The notes: a model not told the origin generated them from the letters alone. 64,000 nucleotides of DNA from an uncultured Roseburia sp. (GCA_910587865.1 CAJUNX010000010.1:1-64000), one strand, 5' to 3'; counted from the first letter of the stretch, positions 1 to 8,277 are shown. Numbers and translations are program-made.

Positions 1-6
1 ACCAAG

Positions 7-39
7 ACAGGAAATCAAGAAAAGGTTTCCTGTTTTTTT
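7..39 (+). terminator. Intrinsic terminator of an upstream gene
   Basis: A 7-bp stem (CAGGAAA at 8-14, TTTCCTG at 26-32) is followed directly by seven T residues. It probably ends a plus-strand gene that lies before the window. Confidence 0.7.
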
Positions 40-80
40 GCGCCCATTTTTGGCGTTTTCAAAAATCGCCAGTATTATGC

Positions 81-213
81 GTAAACGGTATCTACCGTTT
101 ACGTGTAAAATAAAGTGTGTAAGTTAAAAATACAGCAACTCTGACTGCACACTTTATTTTACACTCCCCAAATTTTTAAATTTCCCCACATTTCACCATC
201 ATGAAATGTGGGG
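81..213. other. Cluster of three inverted repeats
   Basis: Three separate inverted repeats stand in a row: a 22-bp perfect palindrome (81-102), a pair of perfect 17-bp arms GTGTAAAATAAAGTGTG (103-119) and its complement (148-164), and a 12-bp stem CCCCACATTTCA / TGAAATGTGGGG (184-195 and 202-213). The last could end the minus-strand lipoprotein gene, whose stop is at 227. There is no coding sequence here. The role of the first two is unknown. Confidence 0.5.
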
Positions 214-226
214 AATGAACTGTAAC

Positions 227-1204
227 CTACTCATTGGTTAAGGTAAAAAAGAGATACTCTTCGTCAATCAAACCGTCTACAGGGTAATCGCTCATGCGCT
301 CCAGGGAACTCACTTCACCATGAGTCGGCCTAACCCCTCTGTCGTAGTCGAATCCCTCAATCATTTCTACGGCCTGTCCCGTTTCCTGCGCCCAGTCACG
401 AACCCCGAAGACCGCACCGTCATAATCTGCGGGACAATAAACGGTCAGTTCCAGAATCCTTTCCGTCCCTTGTTTCTCCAGGCTTGCTGTATAAAACACC
501 GCCTCCTTCAAATATTCATCTTCCCCCCATAAGTCATACATATTCCCAAGATACTCCAGACAGCCGCCTTCCACAGACCGGATCGCATCCCATGGAACAG
601 AGGTTCCTCCCACTACAAGCCCGGCCTGCCCTGCACCGCAGGACAGTCTGTAACCCGTATCGCGATCAAAACAAAGCCATGAAAATGCAGACTGCCTCAT
701 CTGTCCGTAAGGGTCTTCCACGTCAGCCGGCAATTCGTCATAATAACGTTCAAGCCCGGACTCGTCATATTTAAATTGAAACACAACCTCTTTGTGATCG
801 TCCACCAGGTTTTCTGTGATTGTCACACTCCCGGTTGTACTTTCTTTCCCCTGGATCGCAAAATCCCCAGGCCAGGACATACTCTGGTAGTTTTCCGTCC
901 CATGTACCGAATAAGTAAATGCAAAATCGCCCTGCGGCGTAACAGCCAGGCCTTTCTCGGAGAACCAGTCTGTCTCTTCTTTGAGCCCTGCTTCATTTTC
1001 CGTCTCCTCCTGCAAAGCCTCTTTTCCCGTTTCCTCCTGCAAAGCCTCATTTCCCGTTTCTTCTTGCAATGCCTCATTTCCCGTTTCTTCTTGCAATGCC
1101 TCTTTTCCCAATCCCGGCTGCACCTCACTTTTCTTTCCGCAGCCGGAAAGCAGCATCCCTGTTACAGCCGCCGCCAGCATCCCTGCGAGAATCTTTTTCT
1201 TCAT
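227..1204 (-). CDS. Lipoprotein with 9-residue N-terminal repeats, function unknown
   Basis: 325 residues. Residues 1-21 form a lipoprotein signal peptide ending in a lipobox (LLSGC, lipid-modified Cys22), so the protein should be anchored on the outer face of the membrane. Residues 35-70 hold four tandem copies of EALQEETGN-like units (27-bp repeats in DNA), a fifth decayed unit follows, and together they form an acidic linker. The remaining 245 residues (with a repeated beta-strand-like pattern and few cysteines) match no family I recognise. It stands alone between an inverted-repeat cluster and erm. The start has a purine-rich GGATGGGGGAG just before ATG. Function is not assigned. Confidence 0.8.
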   Translation of the reverse strand: MKKKILAGMLAAAVTGMLLSGCGKKSEVQPGLGKEALQEETGNEALQEETGNEALQEETGKEALQEETENEAGLKEETDWFSEKGLAVTPQGDFAFTYSVHGTENYQSMSWPGDFAIQGKESTTGSVTITENLVDDHKEVVFQFKYDESGLERYYDELPADVEDPYGQMRQSAFSWLCFDRDTGYRLSCGAGQAGLVVGGTSVPWDAIRSVEGGCLEYLGNMYDLWGEDEYLKEAVFYTASLEKQGTERILELTVYCPADYDGAVFGVRDWAQETGQAVEMIEGFDYDRGVRPTHGEVSSLERMSDYPVDGLIDEEYLFFTLTNE

Positions 1205-1468
1205 ACTCCCCCATCCTCGGTTTATTTGTATCCGCCAAAACTGCAGACAATTTAATTATACCCCCCCCCAAAAAAGTTTTTTGTCAAGTATTCTGCCGGC
1301 AAATCGTATGGGGCAAATGAATACGTTATCAAAGCGCCAGACACCAGGCCGCAGAGTCGATAACCAATGAGAATCAAACTCATGTCTGCCGGCTTTTGTA
1401 TATTCCTATAAACAGTGCATGCCTGCCGTATAACGGCAAAAGAAAAAACACAGGCTCCACGATATGAC

Positions 1469-2263
1469 TCATGCGTTTGTCATGTTCCGTGTCTGCGGAT
1501 TCATCTTCCGCCAGCATCGAAATAAACAAAGCCACTGGATGTAAAGCGTAACCCCGCTTGTCTCTATCTGCGGCAGCCCGGCCTGTTTGAATGCTACAGA
1601 TACCTGTCGTTTCGTCAGAAGCCCCCTGCCGCCGCAGATGCCGTATTTCATCGAATGTTCCAGAAACCTCTGAAATTCGCGGTATTCCTCCCGGTTCAGA
1701 TCCGGCGTTTTCTTTCTGGCGAAGTGTACCAGCACCGAGTCCACAGACGGCATCGGGTGAAAATCCTCCCGCCGGAAATGATATGCGATGTTCATCTTCC
1801 AGTTTGCTTTCAGCAGCAGCGACCGCGTTGTCTCCTTCGGCGTGCCCATAAAGCGTTTTGCCGCGCCTTTTTCCATGACAAGCCAGATATCCGACGGCGG
1901 ATTTTGCGCAGCGGTCAGCTTCTCCACAATCTGTGTGGTGATAAAATACGGGATATTGGAAAAAACCTTGTACGTGCCTTTTGCGGGCAGGCGGTAATTC
2001 AGGAAATCCCCGTGAATCAGCGTCAGATTCCCGTACCGCGCCAGTCTGTCCCCGGCGCTCTCGTAAAGCTTCCGGTCGATCTCAATGGAAATGACGCTGC
2101 CCGACCGCTCACACAGCGCCTTTGTCAGATGCCCTTTCCCTGTCCCGATCTCAAGCACCGTATCCTCCCTGCCGATCCCTGCCAGACGTATGATCCGGCC
2201 AATCAGCCTGCGTTCCGTGATAAAATTCTGTGAATCCGATAATTGTCTTCTGCTTTTCTGCAT
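1469..2263 (-). CDS. erm: Erm-type 23S rRNA adenine-N6 methyltransferase (macrolide-lincosamide-streptogramin B resistance)
   Basis: 264 residues from the ATG at 2263, which has AGGAGG six bases upstream; an in-frame TTG at 2284 is a poorer start. The S-adenosylmethionine motif EIGTGKG lies at about 38-44 and the catalytic SNIPY at about 102-106. In Erm proteins this motif is N-I/L-P-Y-x-I-S/T-T, while housekeeping KsgA has NLPYY. The conserved FHPMPSVDSVLVHF block follows. Known Erm enzymes methylate A2058 of 23S rRNA and block macrolide, lincosamide and streptogramin B binding. The upstream leader with a short peptide and terminator supports Erm over KsgA. No transposase or plasmid gene flanks it, so it may be a resident gene. 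Resistance spectrum is inferred only. Confidence 0.85.
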   Translation of the reverse strand: MQKSRRQLSDSQNFITERRLIGRIIRLAGIGREDTVLEIGTGKGHLTKALCERSGSVISIEIDRKLYESAGDRLARYGNLTLIHGDFLNYRLPAKGTYKVFSNIPYFITTQIVEKLTAAQNPPSDIWLVMEKGAAKRFMGTPKETTRSLLLKANWKMNIAYHFRREDFHPMPSVDSVLVHFARKKTPDLNREEYREFQRFLEHSMKYGICGGRGLLTKRQVSVAFKQAGLPQIETSGVTLYIQWLCLFRCWRKMNPQTRNMTNA

Positions 2264-2291
2264 TGCCTTCCTCCTGATCTTCAAGGTAAAC

Positions 2292-2506
2292 GTTCAGCCA
2301 GGCATCGCAGAAGGTGCAGATCATGCCCGCATGAATGAGAACATTCTGCGGTGCATCAGCAAATCTCCTGATGATGAGCGCACATGCCTGCGGCATTTGC
2401 GCCGGAGCATGCAAAGCAGCCAGAAGCACCGAAAGGCTGCCCGGCGCCAGCGGCACCTGTCTGGCAGCGACCGGAGCAAAGACCCCTGCGAATAACGCGG
2501 CTGAAC
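2292..2506 (+). repeat. Repeat family A, diverged long copy (A1)
   Basis: Bounded by GTTCAGCC (2292-2299) and GGCTGAAC (2499-2506), the same ends as the copies at 27.8 and 48.1 kb. The core ATCATGCCCGCATGAATGAG is shared; most of the rest has diverged and the copy is about 60 bp longer. It fills the space between the leader terminator and the erm ribosome binding site, so it is part of the erm transcript. Confidence 0.65.
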
Positions 2507-2530
2507 ATGTTAACGTATTTGTAAAAAGGC

Positions 2531-2572
2531 AATAAAAAAGCAGGAAACACTTCGAAAACGAAATATTCCTGC
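2531..2572 (-). terminator. Intrinsic terminator in the erm leader (candidate attenuator)
   Basis: On the minus strand, GCAGGAA and TTCCTGC arms (2566-2572 and 2540-2546) enclose a further TTTCG/CGAA pairing and are followed by TTTTTTATT. It lies between the leader peptide and erm with no other gene in between, so it would end transcription before erm unless refolded. Confidence 0.7.
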
Positions 2573-2590
2573 GCAAACGACACAATCAGG

Positions 2591-2726
2591 CAGACAGCAC
2601 AGGTCTGGCCATCGCCACACCTGTCTGTCGGACATACGGTACTATTTTTGTGCACGCAAAAAAATCCCATCTTCTGAGACTATGAATCTGCTTTCTTATC
2701 GCCCCTGCATACGGGTACGTGCACAA
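2591..2726 (-). promoter_or_regulatory. Alternative pairing region of the erm leader
   Basis: Two further structures precede the terminator. TTGTGCACG inside the leader peptide codons (2718-2726) is perfectly complementary to CGTGCACAA at 2648-2656. A second hairpin spans 2591-2627 (CAGGTGTGGC / GCCAGACCTG with one mismatch, plus outer CAGACAG/CTGTCTG). A ribosome stalled in the leader peptide would cover the first arm and change the folding, as in known erm attenuators. The exact competing pairs are inference. Confidence 0.5.
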
Positions 2727-2743
2727 CGAATAATAATACCCAC
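2696..2743 (-). CDS. Putative erm leader peptide
   Basis: A 15-codon ORF begins with GTG at 2743, seven bases after AAAGGCGG, and ends with TAA. The predicted peptide is MGIIIRCARTRMQGR. It contains an Arg-x-Arg motif (RTR), the arrangement on which macrolide-bound ribosomes are known to stall in several Erm leaders, and it starts MGI like the ErmC leader. It is too short for normal gene calling and rests on position, ribosome binding site and the surrounding hairpins. It could also be chance. Confidence 0.5.
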   Translation of the reverse strand: MGIIIRCARTRMQGR

Positions 2744-2778
2744 GTCCAAACCGCCTTTCTTTTTCAGATATTGTGTAC

Positions 2779-2808
2779 AGCTTATCACATACCGGTCTGT
2801 AATGTCAA
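2779..2808 (-). promoter_or_regulatory. Probable erm leader promoter
   Basis: A perfect -35 TTGACA (2803-2808, minus strand) is followed 16-18 bases later by a weak -10 (GTGATAAGCT). It lies about 35-40 bases before the leader peptide start. The -10 is poor, so the start site is uncertain. Confidence 0.45.
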
Positions 2809-2858
2809 GAATTTTCAGACTGCCGTCAGGACATTGCCGCCTGTGACATACCGCTCAC

Positions 2859-2888
2859 AAAATACCAGAAAATACCGGAAAATACTGG
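2859..2888. repeat. Three phased 10-bp direct repeats
   Basis: AAAATACCAG, AAAATACCGG and AAAATACTGG are directly adjacent, one per helical turn. They lie between the erm leader promoter (minus) and the hypothetical gene at 2970 (plus). They could be a protein binding site for either; nothing proves this. The remaining bases to 2969 show no other signal. Confidence 0.5.
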
Positions 2889-2969
2889 CCGTATCTCACG
2901 TTTCTGACGAAATATAAGAGAGTAAATCGCATGTGAAACCAAAGCTCACACAGACAAGGAGGAAACACG

Positions 2970-3530
2970 ATGCAGACCATCCACGCGAACGGATTACACC
3001 ATATGATACATCCGGGAAAAGACAAAAAGACAGGGACAGAGCGCATTCTGACCAATTTAAGCCGTTCCGAATACGGCACCGTCAAAAAGACCGGCCCCTC
3101 CGCGGGACTCGACAGCTTTACGGTCACACAGCAGATCTCGGAGCTCTTAAGCCCGGCCTGCGGCATGAGCGAGGAAGAAAAAGCCTCATACATGGCAAAA
3201 ATCATGGCAAAGCTAAAGAGCGGCAAGCGTCTGACCGCGGAGGAGATGCGATTTCTGCAGGCCGAGAATCCGGTGCTCTATCAGCAGGCGGCCCGCATCC
3301 AGGCCATGCGCGAATCCTTAGAAACCCGCTTAGCGCACTGCTCCTCAAAAGAAGAGGCCGAAGAGATCTATTCCTCCGCCCTCTCCTTTCTCTCCGAAGA
3401 CGATCCCATGAAAGAATATCTGGTTGCAGCCTATGACGATGTCTACCGGGAATTCCGGGAGTCCGACACGTATCAGTCGCTTCCCCAGAAAGATCCGGAA
3501 GAGGAAATGCAGCAGGCCGGAGAGTCTTAG
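2970..3530 (+). CDS. Conserved-looking hypothetical protein, soluble and helical
   Basis: 186 residues, starting MQTIHANGLHHMIHPG, with AAGGAGG eight or so bases before the ATG. No signal peptide or membrane segment is visible. The middle (about 60-150) is rich in Glu, Lys, Ala and Met and should be helical, with the segment SGKRLTAEEMRFLQAENP reminiscent of small clostridial proteins of unknown role. Charged C-terminus. I recognise no catalytic motif. Its neighbours (erm leader upstream, convergent sensor operon downstream) do not suggest a function. Confidence 0.7.
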   Translation: MQTIHANGLHHMIHPGKDKKTGTERILTNLSRSEYGTVKKTGPSAGLDSFTVTQQISELLSPACGMSEEEKASYMAKIMAKLKSGKRLTAEEMRFLQAENPVLYQQAARIQAMRESLETRLAHCSSKEEAEEIYSSALSFLSEDDPMKEYLVAAYDDVYREFRESDTYQSLPQKDPEEEMQQAGES

Positions 3531-3665
3531 ACTCCCCGGCCTGCCGGATCTGTCCGCACGGATTCCTGCCGGCTGTCCGATTCCTTCCAGGCAGCAGATG
3601 TCCGCGTTTACCACCTTTGTGTCCTCCCGGATTTCCTCCGCCACGGCCTCAATAAAATCATGATT

Positions 3666-5462
3666 TTATTTCCAGGACAATTCGTCCGGATGAACTGTCC
3701 CAAGCTCTCTCAGATACGTCTCGATCGCCTCCGCCGGCGAAATTTCCGTCTGCATGGCTTTTGCCGCCATCTCCTCCGTCAGTTCTCCGGACGAGACTGC
3801 AAGCGTATAAACCTCCTCATCCGAAAGCCCGCCGTCCCCTTTTACAAACAGCAGATACGGGTAAGGATTCCCGTCTCCGTTCAGATCAAAGCCCGCCTCC
3901 TGCATGGCCTTAATCTCCGCACCGGTCATGTTCAACACGGAAATCGTATCCGACCTGGGGCGGATCATGGTGATGATATCTGAACTGATCTCCCCCTCAT
4001 ACAGATACCAGGCCAGGCCCTGCTGATTGGTTTTTCCCTCCCCATGATACTCATTGGTGGAAATCAGCGCACAGTCCGCCGAGACGGCTTTCCCCTCCGC
4101 GATCGCCGTAAGCCGCGCCGTCTCCTCTATGGTCATCGTCCGATCCGCCACGGCGCACACATCGTCCGAGGAACCGTTTCTGATGTCGTCATTCGTGCTG
4201 TCAAACAGCGCGGAGAGCTCCTGCGGCGTAATCTTTCCCTCGATCAGAAGACGGATATCCTCTGCGATCGGCACGATCTGCTTTTCCCAGCCGACATAGA
4301 CCAAAGGAACCGTTCTCCCCTCTTTTACCAGCCCTGCGACTTCATGGTACGGGCTGTCCGCCGAAAGCTCCTCCTCGTTCAGGGAAGACATGTAATAACC
4401 GTTTCCCGCCATGAGCGCGCGCTGCCCCTCCGCCGTGGAAATGTATTCCATGAATTTCAGTGCATCCGAAAGCTTCTGTTCCTCCCCCTCCTCCTCCAGT
4501 GCGCGGCTGAGTCCCAGATACACGCCGACATTTCTCGTCAGCATATTATCAGAACCGTCCTCGCTTAACCAGGGAAGGATCCCGAATTCATATGTCGTTC
4601 CTTCTTCCGTCGTATACTCATACTGGCTTAAGCCAAGACACAGGTAAAAAACGCACTCCCCTTCCATAAACTGCGTCTTACTCATGTCCTCTGTCGTGAT
4701 AAACCCGTTTTCCACCCACCGGTTAAAATAATCGATCGTCTCCTCCAGCCCGCTGTTGCCGGCCGCCCGGGTCTCCCCCTTCGGAAACTCCCGCTTCCAC
4801 TCCGCCCCCTGCGGCGTCCCGAAATACCCGGTATTGCCGATATTAAAAAAATAATTAAACGGATATCCCTGCAGAGACATTCCGTGTCCCATCGTCCGGT
4901 ATCCCGCCGCCTCAATCTGCCCGGAAAGCTCCAGAAGCTCCTCAAAGCTCTGCGGTACCGCCCATCCGTTTTCCTCCAGAATCGTCCGGTTATAATAAAT
5001 TCCGATCAGCTGGTATCCCGCCGGCAGAAGATATATGCTCCCGTTGACCTCAAGAGAATCCAGAAGTCCCGACGAATAATTGTTTACAAAATCATACCCG
5101 GACAGGTCCAGAAGATATTTCTCCTGCGACTCTCTGGAAAAATTCTGCGTGGAGAGATAAATATCCGGAATATCGCCGTTTTTCAGCGAGTTCAGCGCAT
5201 ATCCGCTGCCGTTGATCCCCGCATAGCTTATGATTTCCAGCTTCACATCCGGATATTTCTCAGAAAACACATCGTAAAATCCGGGCGGGATCAGATTGTT
5301 AAAAGCAGAAATCGTAAGCGTATCCTGCCCTTTTTCCCGCTGTCCTTCTGCGGCAGGCTCTCCCTGCCGCACTCCTTTTTGTCCGCAGCCGGCAAAAACC
5401 CCTGCCAAAGCTGTCAGACACACCAAACATACAGCGATCCATCTGGCTTTTGTTATCCTCAT
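3666..5462 (-). CDS. Substrate-binding lipoprotein fused to a 5'-nucleotidase C-terminal-like domain
   Basis: 598 residues. Signal peptide with lipobox (GVFAGC, Cys26). Residues about 45-430 look like a family 1 ABC solute-binding protein (TISAFNNLIPPGFYDVFSEK, typical hinge and sugar-binder spacing). Residues about 440-590 resemble the 5'-nucleotidase C-terminal domain: ADCALIS, then GEISSDIITMIRPRSDTISV and LNMTGAEIKAMQEAG, matching the usual ADIALxN, GdityGdvf and LTGaqlk blocks. The metallophosphatase half is absent, so it should bind rather than hydrolyse. No ABC permease or ATPase is adjacent; the gene follows the hybrid kinase at 20 bases, so it is probably a ligand-presenting partner of that sensor. 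The fusion is unusual. Confidence 0.75.
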   Translation of the reverse strand: MRITKARWIAVCLVCLTALAGVFAGCGQKGVRQGEPAAEGQREKGQDTLTISAFNNLIPPGFYDVFSEKYPDVKLEIISYAGINGSGYALNSLKNGDIPDIYLSTQNFSRESQEKYLLDLSGYDFVNNYSSGLLDSLEVNGSIYLLPAGYQLIGIYYNRTILEENGWAVPQSFEELLELSGQIEAAGYRTMGHGMSLQGYPFNYFFNIGNTGYFGTPQGAEWKREFPKGETRAAGNSGLEETIDYFNRWVENGFITTEDMSKTQFMEGECVFYLCLGLSQYEYTTEEGTTYEFGILPWLSEDGSDNMLTRNVGVYLGLSRALEEEGEEQKLSDALKFMEYISTAEGQRALMAGNGYYMSSLNEEELSADSPYHEVAGLVKEGRTVPLVYVGWEKQIVPIAEDIRLLIEGKITPQELSALFDSTNDDIRNGSSDDVCAVADRTMTIEETARLTAIAEGKAVSADCALISTNEYHGEGKTNQQGLAWYLYEGEISSDIITMIRPRSDTISVLNMTGAEIKAMQEAGFDLNGDGNPYPYLLFVKGDGGLSDEEVYTLAVSSGELTEEMAAKAMQTEISPAEAIETYLRELGTVHPDELSWK

Positions 5463-5482
5463 GACTGTTTCTCACCATTCCT

Positions 5483-8146
5483 TTATTTATTCCGTGGTCC
5501 GGTCTGCCCGCAGCAGCCGGCAATCGTGCTTCTGATGACATCCGCGTGGAGCGGTTTGGTCAGATGACCGGTCATGCCGGCTTCCCCGGTCGCCCTGATG
5601 TCTTCCTCATAGACATCGGCGGTCAGCGCCAGGATCGGGATGCTTTTTGCATCCGTCCGGTCCATGGCACGGATTGCCTTTGTCGCCGCAATCCCGTCCA
5701 TCACCGGCATATGCACATCCATCAGAATCACGTCAAAGGCTCCCTCTCTGCTCCCGCGAAAGGCATCCACCGCCTCTTTCCCGCTGCTTACTGCCGTGAC
5801 GATGACTCCCATCTCTTCAAGCATTTCCTTCGCAATCTCAAGATTCAGCTCCACATCGTCCGCCAGAAGCGCGCAAAGACCGGTCAGATCCGCTTTTCTG
5901 CGCTCTCTCCCGCCCTCCTGTCCAAACTCCGAAAGTGTCTTTAACAGCAGACCAATATCAATCGGCTTGGACAGATGCGCATCCATGCCCGCCTTTCTGG
6001 TATTCTGAATATCCTCCTCATACGCATTTGCGGTCATCGCGAGAATGGGAATCTTCCCCGCGTCCTCCCTCTCCATGGCACGGATCGTCTTTGTCGCCGT
6101 AATCCCGTCCATGACCGGCATCATGATATCCATCAGAATGACGTCAAACGTTCCGGGCGGATGGCCGGCAAAGGCATCCACCGCCTCCTGCCCGTTCATC
6201 GCAGTCGTGATCACAACGCCCTCATCCTCTAAAATGCTCTGCGCGATCTCAAGATTCAGCTCTATGTCCTCCACAAGCAGAACCTTCATCCCCCGCAGAT
6301 CGACGTGATGCTCCGTCACCGCCCGGTCCGCTTTTACATCCAGATTCCGGTCTATCCACACCTCGATGACAAATTTCGTCCCGCGTCCCGGCTCACTTTC
6401 GACCTCGATCGTTGCCCCCATCAGATCCAGAAACTGCTTTGTGATCGCCATTCCGAGTCCGGTGCCCTTATAAGTCGTCCGCGTCCCGCCGTCCTCCTGT
6501 GAAAACGCCTCAAACAGATGCGGCACAAATTCCGGCTTCATCCCGATCCCCGTGTCCTCGAGTTCGAAACGGAAAAACGCTTTATCGTCCGTACTTTCCT
6601 TCTCCACAGCCCGGAAGAAAATGCGGCCGCCGTCCGGCGTAAACTTTACGGAATTCCCCAGAATATTGATAAATACCTGCCGCAGATGCAGTTCGTCCCC
6701 GATCAGATGCGGATGCGCGAACTCCTCCGCCTCCCTGACCAGTTCCACCGACCTTGTGGTGAGCTGGCCCCCGATGATCGAAATACAATTGTCGATACAG
6801 ACCCGCAGATCAAACGGCTCATGGTTCACCTTTGTCTTGCCCGACTCAATCCGGCTCATATCCAGGACGTCATTGATCAGGCCCAGCAGATGCTGTGACG
6901 AACCGCTGATCTTCCGCAAACAGTCGAGCACCCGCTCCTTCGTGTCAATATTTTTGATTGCGATCTCCGTCATGCCCATGATCCCGTTGATCGGCGTGCG
7001 GATATCGTGGCTCATGTGGGACAAAAAGTCGCTCTTTGCACGATTGGCGCTTTTCGCCTCCTCGGCGGATATCTGCAGCAGACGATTTGCCTCATCCTTC
7101 TGCCGCATCAGCTGCTTATCCGCCTTTGAAATCATCGCCGTTATAATCACCACGGCAATCAGCAGAACAAACAGCAGGGCAACCACCATAAAAAAACCAA
7201 GCGTCCGATTCATCAGCTGGATCGTGCCCGTCCCGAGCACATCCGTCGGAACAAACAAAAGGATACTCCAGTTTTCCGAGGAGAGCGGCGCGCTCGCGAC
7301 AAACCAGTTCTGTTTTTCCCCGTCGGGCTCCACGAATTCAAATTCCAGCGCCGTATGCTCCCCGCGCTCCAGATGACCGATAAATTCCTCATGGGTACAT
7401 CCGTGTACGATTCGGTACTCCTGAAAAGAATTCCTGATATTATACCCTTCTATAAAATGATTCGTGTAGGTGTTTTTGTAAAGTCTTCTTCCGTCCTCAT
7501 TGACAAGATATGTATAGCAGCGGTTTCCGTACCCCTGGACCGATATATTCTCCTGCATTGCATCAATATTCACCGCCAGCGCAAGATGCGTGATCGCGCC
7601 TCCCTGACTGCCGATGACAACGGGATCCTCCAGACGGCTGATAAAAATAAAGTAATTTTCCCCCTCCTTGTGCGGAATCTCCGATACGATCTGCTGCCGT
7701 CTGCCTGCGGAATCGGTCAGAAGCTCCGGAAGCATCCAGCGGCCCGTATCATAATCCGACGAATAACAGCCGGCGAATTCATCAATCGCCAGAATAACCG
7801 ATGTCTCAAAATCAATAAAATCCGATGCGGAGGCAAGCACAGAAAGAAGCTCCTCCTCTGTGCGGATCGGATCTGTCTTTATCATATGCTCGCAGGCAGC
7901 CACCTGCTGCCAGGAATATTCAATCACGCTGTCCACAATCTCGGAAGCCTTGCCGGTAAATTCCTCAATGTGAATCTTTCGTGCCTCAAACAGCTGCTCG
8001 TCGAGATAAGAAAAATAGCTGCCCAGAACCGCCACCAGAACGACCACGATGATCCCGATTGGAACTGCGGGACTGATCTGCCACCGAAACGTTCTTTTCT
8101 CCCTCTCCGCCGCATCCTTCTTTTCCTGTCTGTCCTGCCTGCCCAT
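5483..8146 (-). CDS. Hybrid sensor histidine kinase with Cache sensor and two receiver domains
   Basis: 887 residues. Membrane segments at about 25-47 and 315-340 flank an extracellular region of roughly 265 residues that looks like a double Cache sensor. The dimerisation/phosphoacceptor motif SHMSHDIRTPING has His380; the ATPase domain follows (N-box near 498, DTGIGM, GTGLGM). Two receiver domains follow with Asp673 (VILMDIMMPVMDG) and Asp810 (VILMDVHMPVMDG). There is no HPt domain and no DNA-binding output, so phosphate must pass to a partner encoded elsewhere. GGAGG lies six bases before the start. The next gene, 20 bases on, is the binding lipoprotein that probably delivers the signal. 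Confidence 0.9.
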   Translation of the reverse strand: MGRQDRQEKKDAAEREKRTFRWQISPAVPIGIIVVVLVAVLGSYFSYLDEQLFEARKIHIEEFTGKASEIVDSVIEYSWQQVAACEHMIKTDPIRTEEELLSVLASASDFIDFETSVILAIDEFAGCYSSDYDTGRWMLPELLTDSAGRRQQIVSEIPHKEGENYFIFISRLEDPVVIGSQGGAITHLALAVNIDAMQENISVQGYGNRCYTYLVNEDGRRLYKNTYTNHFIEGYNIRNSFQEYRIVHGCTHEEFIGHLERGEHTALEFEFVEPDGEKQNWFVASAPLSSENWSILLFVPTDVLGTGTIQLMNRTLGFFMVVALLFVLLIAVVIITAMISKADKQLMRQKDEANRLLQISAEEAKSANRAKSDFLSHMSHDIRTPINGIMGMTEIAIKNIDTKERVLDCLRKISGSSQHLLGLINDVLDMSRIESGKTKVNHEPFDLRVCIDNCISIIGGQLTTRSVELVREAEEFAHPHLIGDELHLRQVFINILGNSVKFTPDGGRIFFRAVEKESTDDKAFFRFELEDTGIGMKPEFVPHLFEAFSQEDGGTRTTYKGTGLGMAITKQFLDLMGATIEVESEPGRGTKFVIEVWIDRNLDVKADRAVTEHHVDLRGMKVLLVEDIELNLEIAQSILEDEGVVITTAMNGQEAVDAFAGHPPGTFDVILMDIMMPVMDGITATKTIRAMEREDAGKIPILAMTANAYEEDIQNTRKAGMDAHLSKPIDIGLLLKTLSEFGQEGGRERRKADLTGLCALLADDVELNLEIAKEMLEEMGVIVTAVSSGKEAVDAFRGSREGAFDVILMDVHMPVMDGIAATKAIRAMDRTDAKSIPILALTADVYEEDIRATGEAGMTGHLTKPLHADVIRSTIAGCCGQTGPRNK

Positions 8147-8277
8147 ACCGATCCTCCGTACCGTCTTTGTAACAATAATTGTATTTTATCACAAAATACG
8201 CTGTGAAGCATCCCCTTTTTGTCAGAACATATCACCTGCCGTTTCGCACCGTCGGCGCGCTGCACGGGCCTGTGCAG

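Noticed and set aside
1469..2263. KsgA (16S rRNA dimethyltransferase) instead of Erm
   Set aside because: The catalytic motif is SNIPYFITT, not the NLPYYI of KsgA, and the C-terminal domain and leader fit Erm.
2151..2585. 144-codon minus-strand frame across the erm start and repeat A1
   Set aside because: It overlaps erm in another frame, runs through the repeat and terminator hairpin, and has no ribosome binding site.
3345..3644. Minus-strand frame with the plausible-looking stretch EAVAEEIREDTKVVNADICC
   Set aside because: It starts with GTG within the spacer, then runs antisense through the end of the hypothetical gene. The first 30 residues look protein-like, so a gene remnant is possible, but nothing else supports it.
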